Positions 1-9,098 of a DNA stretch of 64,000 nt are shown here, one piece after another. The stretch lies in the NCBI RefSeq assembly GCF_017676345.1, contig NZ_JAFFZM010000024.1, positions 1 to 64,000 on the forward strand, in the 5' to 3' direction. The stretch is from Streptomyces smyrnaeus. Its GTDB lineage: Bacteria; Actinomycetota; Actinomycetes; Streptomycetales; Streptomycetaceae. A program made the translations under genes and the position numbers. The notes under the pieces were generated by a model. That model saw only the letters and a list, made by a program, of their open reading frames with translations, did not search any database and was not told the origin of the DNA. The stretch's first letter is position 1, and each line of letters begins with the position of its first letter.

Positions 1-4
1 GGGT

Positions 5-52
5 TTGGGGGCGGAGCCCCCAACAACGGGGAGGGGCCATGGTGGGCCCCTC
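5..52 (-). terminator. Double hairpin terminator of the dehydrogenase-like gene
   Basis: Two stem-loops follow one another. One (31-38 with 45-52, eight perfect pairs) overlaps the stop codon of the minus-strand dehydrogenase-like gene. The other (5-12 with 16-23) has eight pairs closing a three-base loop. Both are GC hairpins without a T tract, which is the usual form in streptomycetes. Whatever lies left of the window is unknown, so the second hairpin could also serve a gene there. Confidence 0.6.
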
Positions 53-1310
53 ACAAGCGGTGGGCGGCGCCGGTGGGGCTGGCGCCACGCGTATCCAGCA
101 GAATCTGCGCCTTCGCCGCAAGCCCCTGCAAGTCATACACGCGATGGTTCTGCAACAGCAGAGTGAGGTCCGCCTCCGCGGCGGCCTCATAGAGCGCGTC
201 CGCGCGGGGCACGGGCTGCCCCGCGACGCGCCACTGGTGGACGTACGGATCGTGGTAGCTCAGCTGGGCGCCCAGTTCCTTGAGGCGTCCGGCGACCTCC
301 CGGGCGGGGGAGCCCTCCTGGCTGGCGAGGTCGGGTTTGTAGGTGACGCCGAGCAGCAGGATCCGCGCGCCCCGCGCGGACTTGCCGTGCTCGTTGAGCA
401 GCACGGCCGCGCGCTGCGAGACATAGCGCGGCATCCGTTCGTTGACCTCTTGTGCGAGTTCCACCATGCGGAGCGGATAGCCGAGCGAGCGGCTGTGGTA
501 CGAAAGGTAGTTGGGGTCGACGGGGATGCCGGGGCCGCCCACTCCGGGCCCTGGCCGGAAGGACTGGAAGCCGAACGGTTTGGTTTCCGCGCACCGCACC
601 ACGTCCCACAGGTCGATGCCCAAGTCATGGCAGAAGACGGCCATCTCGTTCATCAGTGCGATATTGATGTGCCGGTAGTTGGTCTCCAGCAGCTTGGTGG
701 TCTCCGCCTCCCGGGGCCCGCGGGCGCGCACGACCTTGGTGAGCCGTCCGTAGAAGGCGGCGGCCGCCTCCGTGCAGGCGGGGGTGAGGCCGCCGATGAC
801 CTTGGGGATGGCGGTGTAGCCGTGGGCGCGGTTGCCGGGGTCGACCCGGGTGGGTGAGCAGGCGAGGTGGAAGTCGCGGCCGGCGCGCAGCCCGGAGCCC
901 TCTTCCAGCAGGGGCCGTACGACGTCCTCGGTGCAGCCGGGGTAGACGCTCGACTCGACGATGACGACGGTGCGCGGTCGCAGCTGTGCGGCCAGGGTGC
1001 GGGCCGCGGTGCGGACCGCGCTCATATCGGGGGCACGGTTGGGTCCGAGTGCGGTGGGTGCGCAGATGACGGCGGTGCGGACCCGGCCGAGGACGGCCGG
1101 GTCGTTGCTGGCCCGGAAGCCTTTGGCGAGCATCCGCCGCACCTCGGCGGCGGTCAGCGGCGCGTCACCCGGGGGGCGGCCCGCGCCGATGTCGGCGACG
1201 GTCGCGTGGTCGGGGTCGTACCCGATGGTGCTGATTCCGTTCGCCGTGGCTGCCTGGGCGAGCGGCAGCCCCGAATGGGCGAGTCCCAGCACGGCGAGAT
1301 CTGCGGGCAT
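51..1310 (-). CDS. UDP-glucose/GDP-mannose dehydrogenase family protein lacking the catalytic Cys
   Basis: A 419-residue member of the nucleotide-sugar 6-dehydrogenase family, which normally oxidises a UDP-hexose to the uronic acid in two NAD-dependent steps. The N-terminal Rossmann segment reads GLAHSGLPLA. The central helix with ETTKLLETNYRHIN carries the usual Lys, and the C-terminal NAD/UDP-binding part has LGVTYKPD. The active-site loop, normally GG-H/S-C-x-P-x-D, reads GGPGIPVDP, so the nucleophilic Cys is Gly261 (codon 528-530). The Glu usual in SPERVDPG is Thr (SPTRVDPGN). The fold is clear, but ordinary four-electron oxidation looks impossible. It may act as a reductase or epimerase-like enzyme, or as a regulatory paralogue. 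Start: ATG with GGGAAG upstream. It is divergent from glpD. Confidence 0.85.
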   Translation of the reverse strand: MPADLAVLGLAHSGLPLAQAATANGISTIGYDPDHATVADIGAGRPPGDAPLTAAEVRRMLAKGFRASNDPAVLGRVRTAVICAPTALGPNRAPDMSAVRTAARTLAAQLRPRTVVIVESSVYPGCTEDVVRPLLEEGSGLRAGRDFHLACSPTRVDPGNRAHGYTAIPKVIGGLTPACTEAAAAFYGRLTKVVRARGPREAETTKLLETNYRHINIALMNEMAVFCHDLGIDLWDVVRCAETKPFGFQSFRPGPGVGGPGIPVDPNYLSYHSRSLGYPLRMVELAQEVNERMPRYVSQRAAVLLNEHGKSARGARILLLGVTYKPDLASQEGSPAREVAGRLKELGAQLSYHDPYVHQWRVAGQPVPRADALYEAAAEADLTLLLQNHRVYDLQGLAAKAQILLDTRGASPTGAAHRL

Positions 1311-1577
1311 GACAGCGGTCTTCCCTTCCCCTTATCGTCCCGGTTCCGTCCCCGGGCAGCACCGGGAGTGGCGAGCGGCGCGCATTAAGGTTAAGAGCCC
1401 ATATGACAGACAAGTCGGATTGCGCGCTCAGCACGGCCGACGATCAGCCAAAGTCGCGGGAATGGGGGACCATCGACAGGGGGACCACGGGGGCGGTGTC
1501 CGAGAACTGACGACGACCCGACGACAGGCACCAGGCGAGCACAGTCGAGCATCAGCCGAGCAGCTTGGGAGGCAGCA

Positions 1578-3284
1578 GTGAGGACAGCGGCACTGGGACC
1601 GGAACAGCGCGCGGACGCGCTGGCGAGAATGGCCGAGACCGAACTCGATGTGCTGGTGGTCGGCGGCGGCATCGTCGGCGCGGGGACGGCGCTGGACGCG
1701 GTCACCCGCGGCTTGTCCACCGGTATCGTCGAGGCGCGCGACTGGGCCTCGGGCACCTCCAGTCGTTCCAGCAAGCTCATCCACGGCGGGTTGCGCTATC
1801 TGGAGATGCTGGATTTCGCACTGGTGCGCGAGGCGCTCAAGGAGCGGGGGCTGCTGCTGGATCGGCTGGCGCCGCATCTGGTCAAGCCGGTGCCGTTCCT
1901 CTATCCCCTCCAGCACCGCGCCTGGGAGCGGCTGTACGCGGGCACGGGTGTGGCGATGTACGACGCGATGTCGGTCTCCTCCGGGCACGGCCGCGGGCTG
2001 CCGAGGCACCGTCACCTCTCTCGCCGTCATGCGCTCCGGGTGGCACCGGCGTTGAAGAAGGAAGCGCTCGTTGGCGCGCTGCAGTACTACGACGCGCAGG
2101 TGGACGACGCGCGTTTCGTGGCGACCCTGGTGCGCACGGCGGCGGAGTACGGGGCGCTCGCGGCCAACCGCGCGCGGGTGGTCGGCTTCCTGCGGGAGGG
2201 CGAACGGGTCGTCGGGGCGCGGATCGAGGATCTGGAGCAGGGGGGCGAGTACGAGGTGCGGGCCCGTCAGGTCGTCAACGCGACCGGGGTGTGGACGGAC
2301 GACACGCAGGGGCTGATCGCCGAGCGTGGCCAGTTCCACGTCCGCGCCTCCAAGGGCATCCACCTGGTGGTGCCCAAGGACCGCATCAACTCCACGACGG
2401 GGCTCATCCTCCGGACGGAGAAGAGCGTGCTGTTCGTCATCCCGTGGGGGCGGCACTGGATCATCGGCACCACGGACACCGACTGGGACCTGGACAAGGC
2501 GCACCCGGCGGCCTCCAGTGCGGATATCGACTATCTCCTCGACCATGTCAACTCGGTGCTGGCGGTGCCGCTGACCCGGGACGATGTGGAGGGTGTGTAC
2601 GCCGGGCTGCGTCCGCTGCTGGCGGGGGAGTCGGAGGCGACGAGCAAGCTGTCGCGTGAGCACACGGTCGCCCACCCGGTGCCGGGTCTGGTCGTCATCG
2701 CGGGCGGCAAGTACACGACGTACCGGGTGATGGCCAAGGACGCGGTGGACGAGGCGGTGCACGGGCTCGACCACCGGGTCGCCGACTGTGTCACCGAACA
2801 GGTGCGGCTGGCCGGCGCCGAGGGCTACCACGCGCTGTGGAACGGGCGTGCGCGCCTGGCCCAGCGGGCCGGGCTGCATGTGGCACGGGTCGAGCATCTG
2901 CTGGGCCGCTACGGTTCGATGACCGAAGAGGTGCTGGATCTGATCGAGGAGGACCCCAAGCTGGGCGAGCCGCTGCCCGCGGCGGACGACTATCTCAAGG
3001 CGGAGGTCGTCTACGCGTGCACGCACGAGGGCGCCCGCCATCTGGACGACGTACTCACGCGCCGGACGCGCATCTCCATCGAGACGTTCGACCGGGGCGC
3101 ACGCAGCGCACGTGAGTGCGCGGAGCTGATGGCGTCGGTGCTCGGCTGGGACTCGGACCAGGTGGACCGGGAGGTCGAGCACTACGAGAAGCGGGTCGAG
3201 GCCGAGCGCGAGTCCCAGTTGCAGCCCGACGATCAGACAGCAGACGCGGCGCGGCTGGGAGCGCCCGACATCGTGCCGGTGTAG
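1578..3284 (+). CDS. glpD: Glycerol-3-phosphate dehydrogenase, FAD-dependent
   Basis: 568 residues, full length. It oxidises sn-glycerol 3-phosphate to dihydroxyacetone phosphate at the membrane face and passes electrons to quinone. The FAD-binding motif VVGGGIVGAGTALDAV lies near residue 25, followed by the GlpD signatures SSRSSKLIHGGLRYLE and KPVPFLYPLQH. The C-terminal DAO_C helical domain includes YACTHEGARHLDDVLTRRTR. The GTG start at 1578 is supported by GGGAGG five bases upstream. No glpF or glpK lies beside it, so it is a stand-alone copy rather than part of a glycerol operon. A hairpin at 3320-3343 ends the unit. Confidence 0.95.
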   Translation: MRTAALGPEQRADALARMAETELDVLVVGGGIVGAGTALDAVTRGLSTGIVEARDWASGTSSRSSKLIHGGLRYLEMLDFALVREALKERGLLLDRLAPHLVKPVPFLYPLQHRAWERLYAGTGVAMYDAMSVSSGHGRGLPRHRHLSRRHALRVAPALKKEALVGALQYYDAQVDDARFVATLVRTAAEYGALAANRARVVGFLREGERVVGARIEDLEQGGEYEVRARQVVNATGVWTDDTQGLIAERGQFHVRASKGIHLVVPKDRINSTTGLILRTEKSVLFVIPWGRHWIIGTTDTDWDLDKAHPAASSADIDYLLDHVNSVLAVPLTRDDVEGVYAGLRPLLAGESEATSKLSREHTVAHPVPGLVVIAGGKYTTYRVMAKDAVDEAVHGLDHRVADCVTEQVRLAGAEGYHALWNGRARLAQRAGLHVARVEHLLGRYGSMTEEVLDLIEEDPKLGEPLPAADDYLKAEVVYACTHEGARHLDDVLTRRTRISIETFDRGARSARECAELMASVLGWDSDQVDREVEHYEKRVEAERESQLQPDDQTADAARLGAPDIVPV

Positions 3285-3319
3285 CCGGTGCAGCCCTCTT
3301 ACGGAGAGCCGTGCAGCGC

Positions 3320-3343
3320 GGGGGACCCGGCCGTGGGTCCCCC
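3320..3343 (+). terminator. glpD terminator
   Basis: A perfect nine-base-pair stem (3320-3328 with 3335-3343) with a six-base loop lies 36 bases after the glpD stop codon. It isolates glpD from the kinase array. Confidence 0.7.
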
Positions 3344-3512
3344 GTTGGACTGGTCATGTCCGCAAGGGCTGTTGGGCGTGTGAACCCGCGTGAGGAGTGG
3401 TGGGGCTGTGGTGTAACTGTGCCGCCCCCGTACACGTCTTGTCAGAGCGATGGTTCACAATGAAGGCTCTGCCGGGGGCGGGCTCTCACGCAGAGGGGAC
3501 ACAAGGGGATTC

Positions 3513-5834
3513 ATGAGCGAGGACGCGGGACGGCTGGTAGGCGGGCGCTATCGGCTCGGGGGTGTCCTCGGGCGTGGCGGTATGGGCACCGTCTGGCGTG
3601 GCGAGGACGAAGTCCTGGGCCGACGTGTCGCGGTGAAGGAGCTTCGGTTCCCCTCCAGCGTCGACGAGGAGGAGAAGCAGCGGCTCATCACCCGTACCCT
3701 GCGTGAGGCCAAGGCCATCGCGAGGATCCGCAGCGGCAGCGCCATCACCGTCTTCGACGTCGTCAACGAGGACAGCAGGCCCTGGATCGTCATGGAGCTG
3801 GTCGAAGGCCGCTCCCTCGCCGACAAGATCAAGAACGACGGGCCGCTGGAGCCGCAGCGCGCGGCGGAGGTCGGCCTCGCCATCCTGGACGTCCTGCGCG
3901 CCGCCCACCGCGAGGGCATCCTGCACCGCGACGTCAAGCCCTCCAACGTGCTGCTGGAGGACGGCACCGGACGTGTGGTCCTCACCGACTTCGGCATCGC
4001 CAAGGTCGAGGGCGACCCGTCCGTCACCTCCACCGGGATGCTGGTCGGCGCCCCCTCCTACATCTCGCCCGAGCGGGCCCGGGGCAAGCCGCCCGGCCCG
4101 CCCGCCGACCTGTGGTCGCTGGGCGGTCTGCTGTTCGCCGCCGTCGAGGGCCGCCCCCCCTACGACAAGGGCTCCGCGATCTCGACGCTGACGGCGGTGA
4201 TGACCGAGCCCGTCCCCTACCCCGAACACGCCGGGGAGCTCAGCGAGGTCATCGCCGGTCTGCTGGTCAAGGATCCGGAGAAGCGGCTCGATGTGGACGG
4301 CGCCCGGCTGCTGCTGGAGCCGGTCGCCAACGGTCACAAGAGCCCGCCGGGCCGGGACGCCGACCGTCCGGCGGAGCGCACCTCCATCCTGCCCCCGGTG
4401 CCGTCCTCGTCCTCCGCCCCGGCCCCATCGGGTTCCGCGTCCCCGGGTCGGAGCGGCGGCCCCGCCTACAGCTCCGGTACGACCGGCGGCAGGCGCAAGC
4501 GGCGCTCCGAGGGTTCCGGTTCCGGCGAGCGGCTGCGCGGGGCCTTCAAGTCCGTACGCAACGCGGCGGCTGCCGGCGGTGCCGGTGCGGCGGGTGCGAG
4601 CTCGGCCGGCGCAGCGGGCCGTACGGGAACCGGCTCCGGTTCCCGTTCGTCCTCGCCGTCGCGCGGGGAGGGTTCCGGCGGCGCCGCGTCCGGTGGCACC
4701 CGCTCGGGTCCCAGGCACGGAGGCGGCTCTGCAAAGGGCGCGGCCCCCTCAGCCGCGCGCGCCTCCGCTACGCCGCCCGCGCCCACGAGCCCGCCGCGTC
4801 CCTCGACGCCGCCCGCCTCCTCCCCGGGCCGGCACTCGGTCACGAAGGGCGACGGCGCGAGTGAGCGGGCCGGCGGCCAGGGTGTGGGTGCGACGGGTGC
4901 GGCAGCGGCCGGCTCGGGCGCCACCGGCACGGGCACCGGTGCTACGACCGGCTCGGGCCCGGGCACCGGCGGATCCGGCGGCGCACCGCTGCCGGTGCCA
5001 GGCACGGGAAGCGGTGGCAGGGCGCTGCCACCGGAGAGCGGCGGCAGCGACGCGATCACCTCGTTGCGCGATCTGCGGGAGCTGCCCGAACTGCGCAAGG
5101 GCCTCTCACGGCGGACGCTGGCCATCGCGGCCGCGGTCGTGGTCGCCGTCATCCTCGTGATCGTGCTGATCGTGGCCAACCTCGGTGACGACTCGGGCGG
5201 TGGGGGCGGCAACGCCTCCAAGGGCGGTTCCGCCGACACGAGCGCCGACGGCCGGGGCGGCGCCAGAGAGGCTGAGCAGGCCGACACCGGCGGGGCGGCC
5301 GAAGGGGACGGCAAGTCCTCCGGAAACGGGCGGAACGACAAGTCCGGCGACGCCGAGAAGGGCGAATCCGCGCTGCCCGACGGCTACGCCCCGGTCAAGG
5401 ACGGCCGGTTCCACTTCTCCGTCGCGCTGCCCGACGACTTCGAGCGTGCCGGGATAGCGGGCAAGAACTCCGGGCGCAAGTACGCCGCGTCCGGCGGCGG
5501 CTATCCACGGATCCAGATCGACTACACCAGCAGCCCCGGGGCGGACGCGGTCGGTGCGTGGCGCAAGCTGGAGCCCGCGGTCAAGGGTTCCAGCCCCGGT
5601 TACAAGTCGCTGGGTATCAAGAAGGTCGGGTGGCGCGGCTATCCGACGGTCGCCGACTGGCAGTTCCTGCGCAAGGAGAACGGCAAGAAGGTGCACGCCC
5701 TCAACCGCGGCTTCAAGGTCGACGGTGCCAACGGCTACGCGATACTCATCACCTGCGAGGCGGACGCCTGGCAGGACAAGGAGTGTGTGACGCTCCGGAA
5801 GACCGCGTTCAAGACGTTCAAGCCGCGCGCCTGA
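3513..5834 (+). CDS. Membrane Ser/Thr protein kinase (first of array)
   Basis: A 773-residue Hanks-type kinase. The Gly loop is GRGGMGTVW, the ATP Lys is K42 in VAVKE, the catalytic loop HRDVKPSNV has D140, and DFG is at 159-161; all catalytic residues are present. After the kinase domain (about 10-280) comes a 250-residue Gly/Ser/Ala/Pro-rich linker, a Lys/Arg-rich stretch, and one membrane helix near 533-557. The outer domain of about 150 residues begins PDGYAPV. The start was set at 3513 because the kinase domain begins just after it; an in-frame start 21 codons upstream adds nothing conserved. It heads three related genes and probably senses an envelope signal through the outer domain. 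No PASTA repeats were found. Confidence 0.93.
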   Translation: MSEDAGRLVGGRYRLGGVLGRGGMGTVWRGEDEVLGRRVAVKELRFPSSVDEEEKQRLITRTLREAKAIARIRSGSAITVFDVVNEDSRPWIVMELVEGRSLADKIKNDGPLEPQRAAEVGLAILDVLRAAHREGILHRDVKPSNVLLEDGTGRVVLTDFGIAKVEGDPSVTSTGMLVGAPSYISPERARGKPPGPPADLWSLGGLLFAAVEGRPPYDKGSAISTLTAVMTEPVPYPEHAGELSEVIAGLLVKDPEKRLDVDGARLLLEPVANGHKSPPGRDADRPAERTSILPPVPSSSSAPAPSGSASPGRSGGPAYSSGTTGGRRKRRSEGSGSGERLRGAFKSVRNAAAAGGAGAAGASSAGAAGRTGTGSGSRSSSPSRGEGSGGAASGGTRSGPRHGGGSAKGAAPSAARASATPPAPTSPPRPSTPPASSPGRHSVTKGDGASERAGGQGVGATGAAAAGSGATGTGTGATTGSGPGTGGSGGAPLPVPGTGSGGRALPPESGGSDAITSLRDLRELPELRKGLSRRTLAIAAAVVVAVILVIVLIVANLGDDSGGGGGNASKGGSADTSADGRGGAREAEQADTGGAAEGDGKSSGNGRNDKSGDAEKGESALPDGYAPVKDGRFHFSVALPDDFERAGIAGKNSGRKYAASGGGYPRIQIDYTSSPGADAVGAWRKLEPAVKGSSPGYKSLGIKKVGWRGYPTVADWQFLRKENGKKVHALNRGFKVDGANGYAILITCEADAWQDKECVTLRKTAFKTFKPRA

Positions 5835-5873
5835 CGGCCCGTCGACGGCGCACCGGGAGCCCGTGGGCACACA

Positions 5874-5895
5874 CCCCGGCGCACACGCGCCGGGG
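5874..5895 (+). terminator. Hairpin between first kinase and pseudokinase genes
   Basis: A nine-base-pair perfect stem (5874-5882 with 5887-5895) with loop ACAC lies 40 bases after the kinase stop. With the 267-base gap it suggests the pseudokinase gene has its own promoter. Confidence 0.6.
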
Positions 5896-6101
5896 CACGC
5901 GCCTCACCGTGCGCGGACGGCCCACCGGGGCCGGACGCGTGCGACACAGGTGTGTTCCGGGCGGTCGAGGCGCGGTGACGTAGCCGGTTCCCGGACGTAT
6001 CGTGAAGGACGCGGATCGTCGCTACGCGGATCGCAGCTGTCCGCAAGGAGGCGGAAAACTACAACGACGGTGGCGGTCTCGTGCGCGGTGGGGAGGGCGT
6101 C

Positions 6102-9041
6102 GTGGAGGAGAACGCGGGATACGCGGGTCGGCTGCTGGCCGATCGCTACCGCCTGCCCGTGCCGCCCGCCGACGCGTACGAACTCGCCGAGTCCCTGGCC
6201 TGGGACGTGGCCAGCGGGCAGGAAGTCTTCGTCCGCCAGGTGCCGTTGCCCGAGGTCGTCGAGGCCGAGGTGGTCGACGACGGTTACAGCGCCCCCGGTC
6301 GGGGCCCCGGTGGTGGACCGCACGGCAGCGCCGGGCGGGCGGTCCGGCGCCCGGCGGACCCCGCGGTGCGCAGGGCCATGGAGGCGGCCGTCGCTGCGGC
6401 GCAGCTGCCCGACCATCCCCGGCTCGACCAGGTCTTCGACGTCTTCGTCGAGGACGACGGGCTGTGGGTGGTGAGCGAGTTGGTGCCCGCCAGACCTCTT
6501 GCCACGCTGCTGGCCGACCGGCCGCTGGGCGCCCACCGCGCCGCCGAGATCGCCGCCGATCTGCTCGCCGCACTGCGTATCGTGCACGCGCACGGCTGGG
6601 TGCACCGCAATATCACCGCCCGCACGGTACTCATCTGCGAGGACGGGCACGCGGTGCTGACCGGCCTCGCGGCGGGGGCGGCCGAGGAGGCGCTGTGCGG
6701 CTACGATCCGCTGCCTCCGCCCCCTCCGCACCTCCCCGGGGCAGATCCGGACGAGGGACCCGAGCCCGGGGCCGGGCCGGAGACAGGCACCGAGCTCCGG
6801 CCCGGGGGCGGCGTGGCAGCGGGCGAACCGGCGCCCGCGACCTGGACCGGACACCGGCTGCCCGAGGGCTTCACCGCACGCGAGGACGGCTCGTATGTGC
6901 CTGGGCGGGACGGAGGTCACCACGAACACCACCCCGGCGTGCGTCCGGCCGGTGGCCAGGAGCGGCGCAGAGGCATCTTCGGCTTCGAGGGCATCGAGCC
7001 GGAGGAGGACGTCCGTGGGCCGCGCGGGCAGGGCCCCTCCGGCCGTGACGGCCTTCCCGACGAGGTCTCGGCGCGCGCCGCGCGGCGTGGCGCGATAGCC
7101 GCGTACCGCGAGGGCGCCCAGCGGGCCGCCGCCGATACCCGGGACGCCGGGCGGCGCCCCCAGGAGGGGCGGGACGAGGGGCTCCGGAGCCAGGCCGGCG
7201 CCGACTGGTGGTCCACGAGCCCGGCCGACGGCGCGGCAGGCCGAGGCGCCGCGGGCAGGCGCGGGCCGCGGCACGCCCTCGACGACGACGTGCGCTGGCT
7301 GCCGTCCGACGAGGACGAGGTGCTGCCCGACGCGCTGCCCGACGGCGAAGTGCGCGGGGTCGAGCGCGAGGAGATCTACGGTCCGCACGCGGCGGGCCCC
7401 TACGGCGCGCCGCTGCCGTACGGTCACCGGCCCGGCACCGGGGCGGAAACCGGCACCGGCCAGGAAGCAGCCGCAGAAGCAGAAGCTGCCGCAGAAGCAG
7501 GCGCAGACGCCGCCGCAGTTGTCCCCGGCGGCGGCGAGAGAGCGTACGGGGAAGCGGACGACGGCCCCTGGGGCGGTACGGCAGCGTACGAGGAGCCGGA
7601 CGAGGGCCCCTGGGGCGGTGCGGAGGCGTCGGCCGGCCGTTATCGAGGGCCCGCCACGGCGCTGGCGGCGGAGCGGGCCCGGCACGCCCGGATGACGGTC
7701 GTCGGTCCGGTCACCGAGCGCTGGGCACCGGAGCAGGCGGGGCCCGTGTACGAGAACTGGCGGCTGGCCCCGCCCGTCGGCCCGGCCGCCGACCTGTGGG
7801 CGCTGGGCGTGCTGCTCTTCCGTGCCGTGCAGGGCCACGCGCCCTACCCCGAGGACAGCGCCGCCGAGTTGGTGCAGATGGTGTGCGCGGAGCCGCCCGC
7901 GTTCGCGGAGGACTGCGGGCCGCTGCGCCCGGTGGTCGAGTCGCTGATGCGCCAGGACCCCACCGAGCGGCCGGACGTCGAGGAGCTGCGGGGCTGGCTG
8001 CGTTCGATCATCCGCTCGGCGCCGGAGCCGGACGTGGGGCTGCGGACCGTCACGGCGCCGCTCACTCTGGACGCCGGTGGCCCGGCCGACCCGCATCGGC
8101 TGCCGATCGTGCGGCGGCGCGGCGAACTGGTGCGCAGACGGCGGCGCGCGAAGCGGACTGCGGGCGCGGCCCGGACGCCGCGCCGCGAGCCGGAGCAGCA
8201 GCCGCGGGTCGATCCCGTGCAGGTCGAACACCCCGAGCCGGTGCAGCGGCACCGCGGCCCGAACCGCGGTGGCGGCCCACGGCGGTTGGGGCTGCTGGTA
8301 CTGGTCCTGATACTGCTCGGCATGGCGGCGGCGGTGGCGTTCGTCGTGCTGTTCCTGCCGGACAACGAGGGCGGGAAGGGCGCCCGGAAGGGCTCGGTCG
8401 TGGTGCCCGAGGAGCACAAGCCCGAACCGGCGCCGGAGCCGACGGGCGAGGGCAGGCCCGACGGCAAGTCCGACGGCAAGTCCGACGACAAGTCCGGCGA
8501 CGGGAAGAGCGGTGATCCCGGCGACGAGGGCGCGGGGAGCGACCGCGGCGACGAGAGCGGCGAGGCCCCCGAGGGCTACCGGATCAGCCGCGACCCCGCC
8601 GGGTTCCGCATCGCCGTGCCCAAGGGGTGGGACCGCCGTCCCGTCGACGGGCGTGGCCAGGTGCGTTACTCCCCGGGAGGGTCCCCGGGCGGCGGGGTCG
8701 AGATGGTGCTGGTCAACGGCCGGGACAGCACGGGGGAGTTCGGCAAGGACCCGATGGCCTACCAGGGCGAGAAGGAGCCGGAGCTGTCGGCCTACCGCGC
8801 CTCCGACTGGGCGAGCACGCGCGGGCTGCGGCGTATCGACGTGGGCGACACGGCGATGGCGGAGGGCACCTTCAGCTGGCGCGAGGACGGCGGGCGTCAG
8901 ATGTACGCCCGTAACCGGGCGATGATCCTGGACGGGCGCTACCACGTGCTGCTCGTAGTCGGCTCCGAGGGCCGGAAGGCGCAGATCGACCAGCATTTCG
9001 AGGCGGTCGCCGACACCTACCGCGTCACCCGGGCGCGTTGA
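6102..9041 (+). CDS. Membrane pseudokinase with split kinase-like domain
   Basis: A 979-residue protein with kinase-family layout but no catalytic residues. There is no Gly-rich loop. The ATP Lys is Arg (R45 in VFVRQV), the HRD Asp is Asn170 (HRNITARTV), and DFG is TGL (187-189). The kinase C-lobe resumes only near 540-640 (PAADLWALGVLLF), so about 340 acidic, Gly/Ala-rich residues are inserted where the activation segment should be. One helix lies near 727-752, followed by an outer domain starting PEGYRIS that resembles those of the flanking kinases. The start GTG 6102 is preferred because GGGGAGG sits just upstream; GTG 6081 would add seven residues. It is likely a scaffold or allosteric partner for its neighbours. 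Confidence 0.88.
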   Translation: MEENAGYAGRLLADRYRLPVPPADAYELAESLAWDVASGQEVFVRQVPLPEVVEAEVVDDGYSAPGRGPGGGPHGSAGRAVRRPADPAVRRAMEAAVAAAQLPDHPRLDQVFDVFVEDDGLWVVSELVPARPLATLLADRPLGAHRAAEIAADLLAALRIVHAHGWVHRNITARTVLICEDGHAVLTGLAAGAAEEALCGYDPLPPPPPHLPGADPDEGPEPGAGPETGTELRPGGGVAAGEPAPATWTGHRLPEGFTAREDGSYVPGRDGGHHEHHPGVRPAGGQERRRGIFGFEGIEPEEDVRGPRGQGPSGRDGLPDEVSARAARRGAIAAYREGAQRAAADTRDAGRRPQEGRDEGLRSQAGADWWSTSPADGAAGRGAAGRRGPRHALDDDVRWLPSDEDEVLPDALPDGEVRGVEREEIYGPHAAGPYGAPLPYGHRPGTGAETGTGQEAAAEAEAAAEAGADAAAVVPGGGERAYGEADDGPWGGTAAYEEPDEGPWGGAEASAGRYRGPATALAAERARHARMTVVGPVTERWAPEQAGPVYENWRLAPPVGPAADLWALGVLLFRAVQGHAPYPEDSAAELVQMVCAEPPAFAEDCGPLRPVVESLMRQDPTERPDVEELRGWLRSIIRSAPEPDVGLRTVTAPLTLDAGGPADPHRLPIVRRRGELVRRRRRAKRTAGAARTPRREPEQQPRVDPVQVEHPEPVQRHRGPNRGGGPRRLGLLVLVLILLGMAAAVAFVVLFLPDNEGGKGARKGSVVVPEEHKPEPAPEPTGEGRPDGKSDGKSDDKSGDGKSGDPGDEGAGSDRGDESGEAPEGYRISRDPAGFRIAVPKGWDRRPVDGRGQVRYSPGGSPGGGVEMVLVNGRDSTGEFGKDPMAYQGEKEPELSAYRASDWASTRGLRRIDVGDTAMAEGTFSWREDGGRQMYARNRAMILDGRYHVLLVVGSEGRKAQIDQHFEAVADTYRVTRAR

Positions 9042-9098
9042 CGTCACAGCTTCGTGAACGAACTGGCGACCGCGCTGCCGGTAGGTAATGGTGGGTGC

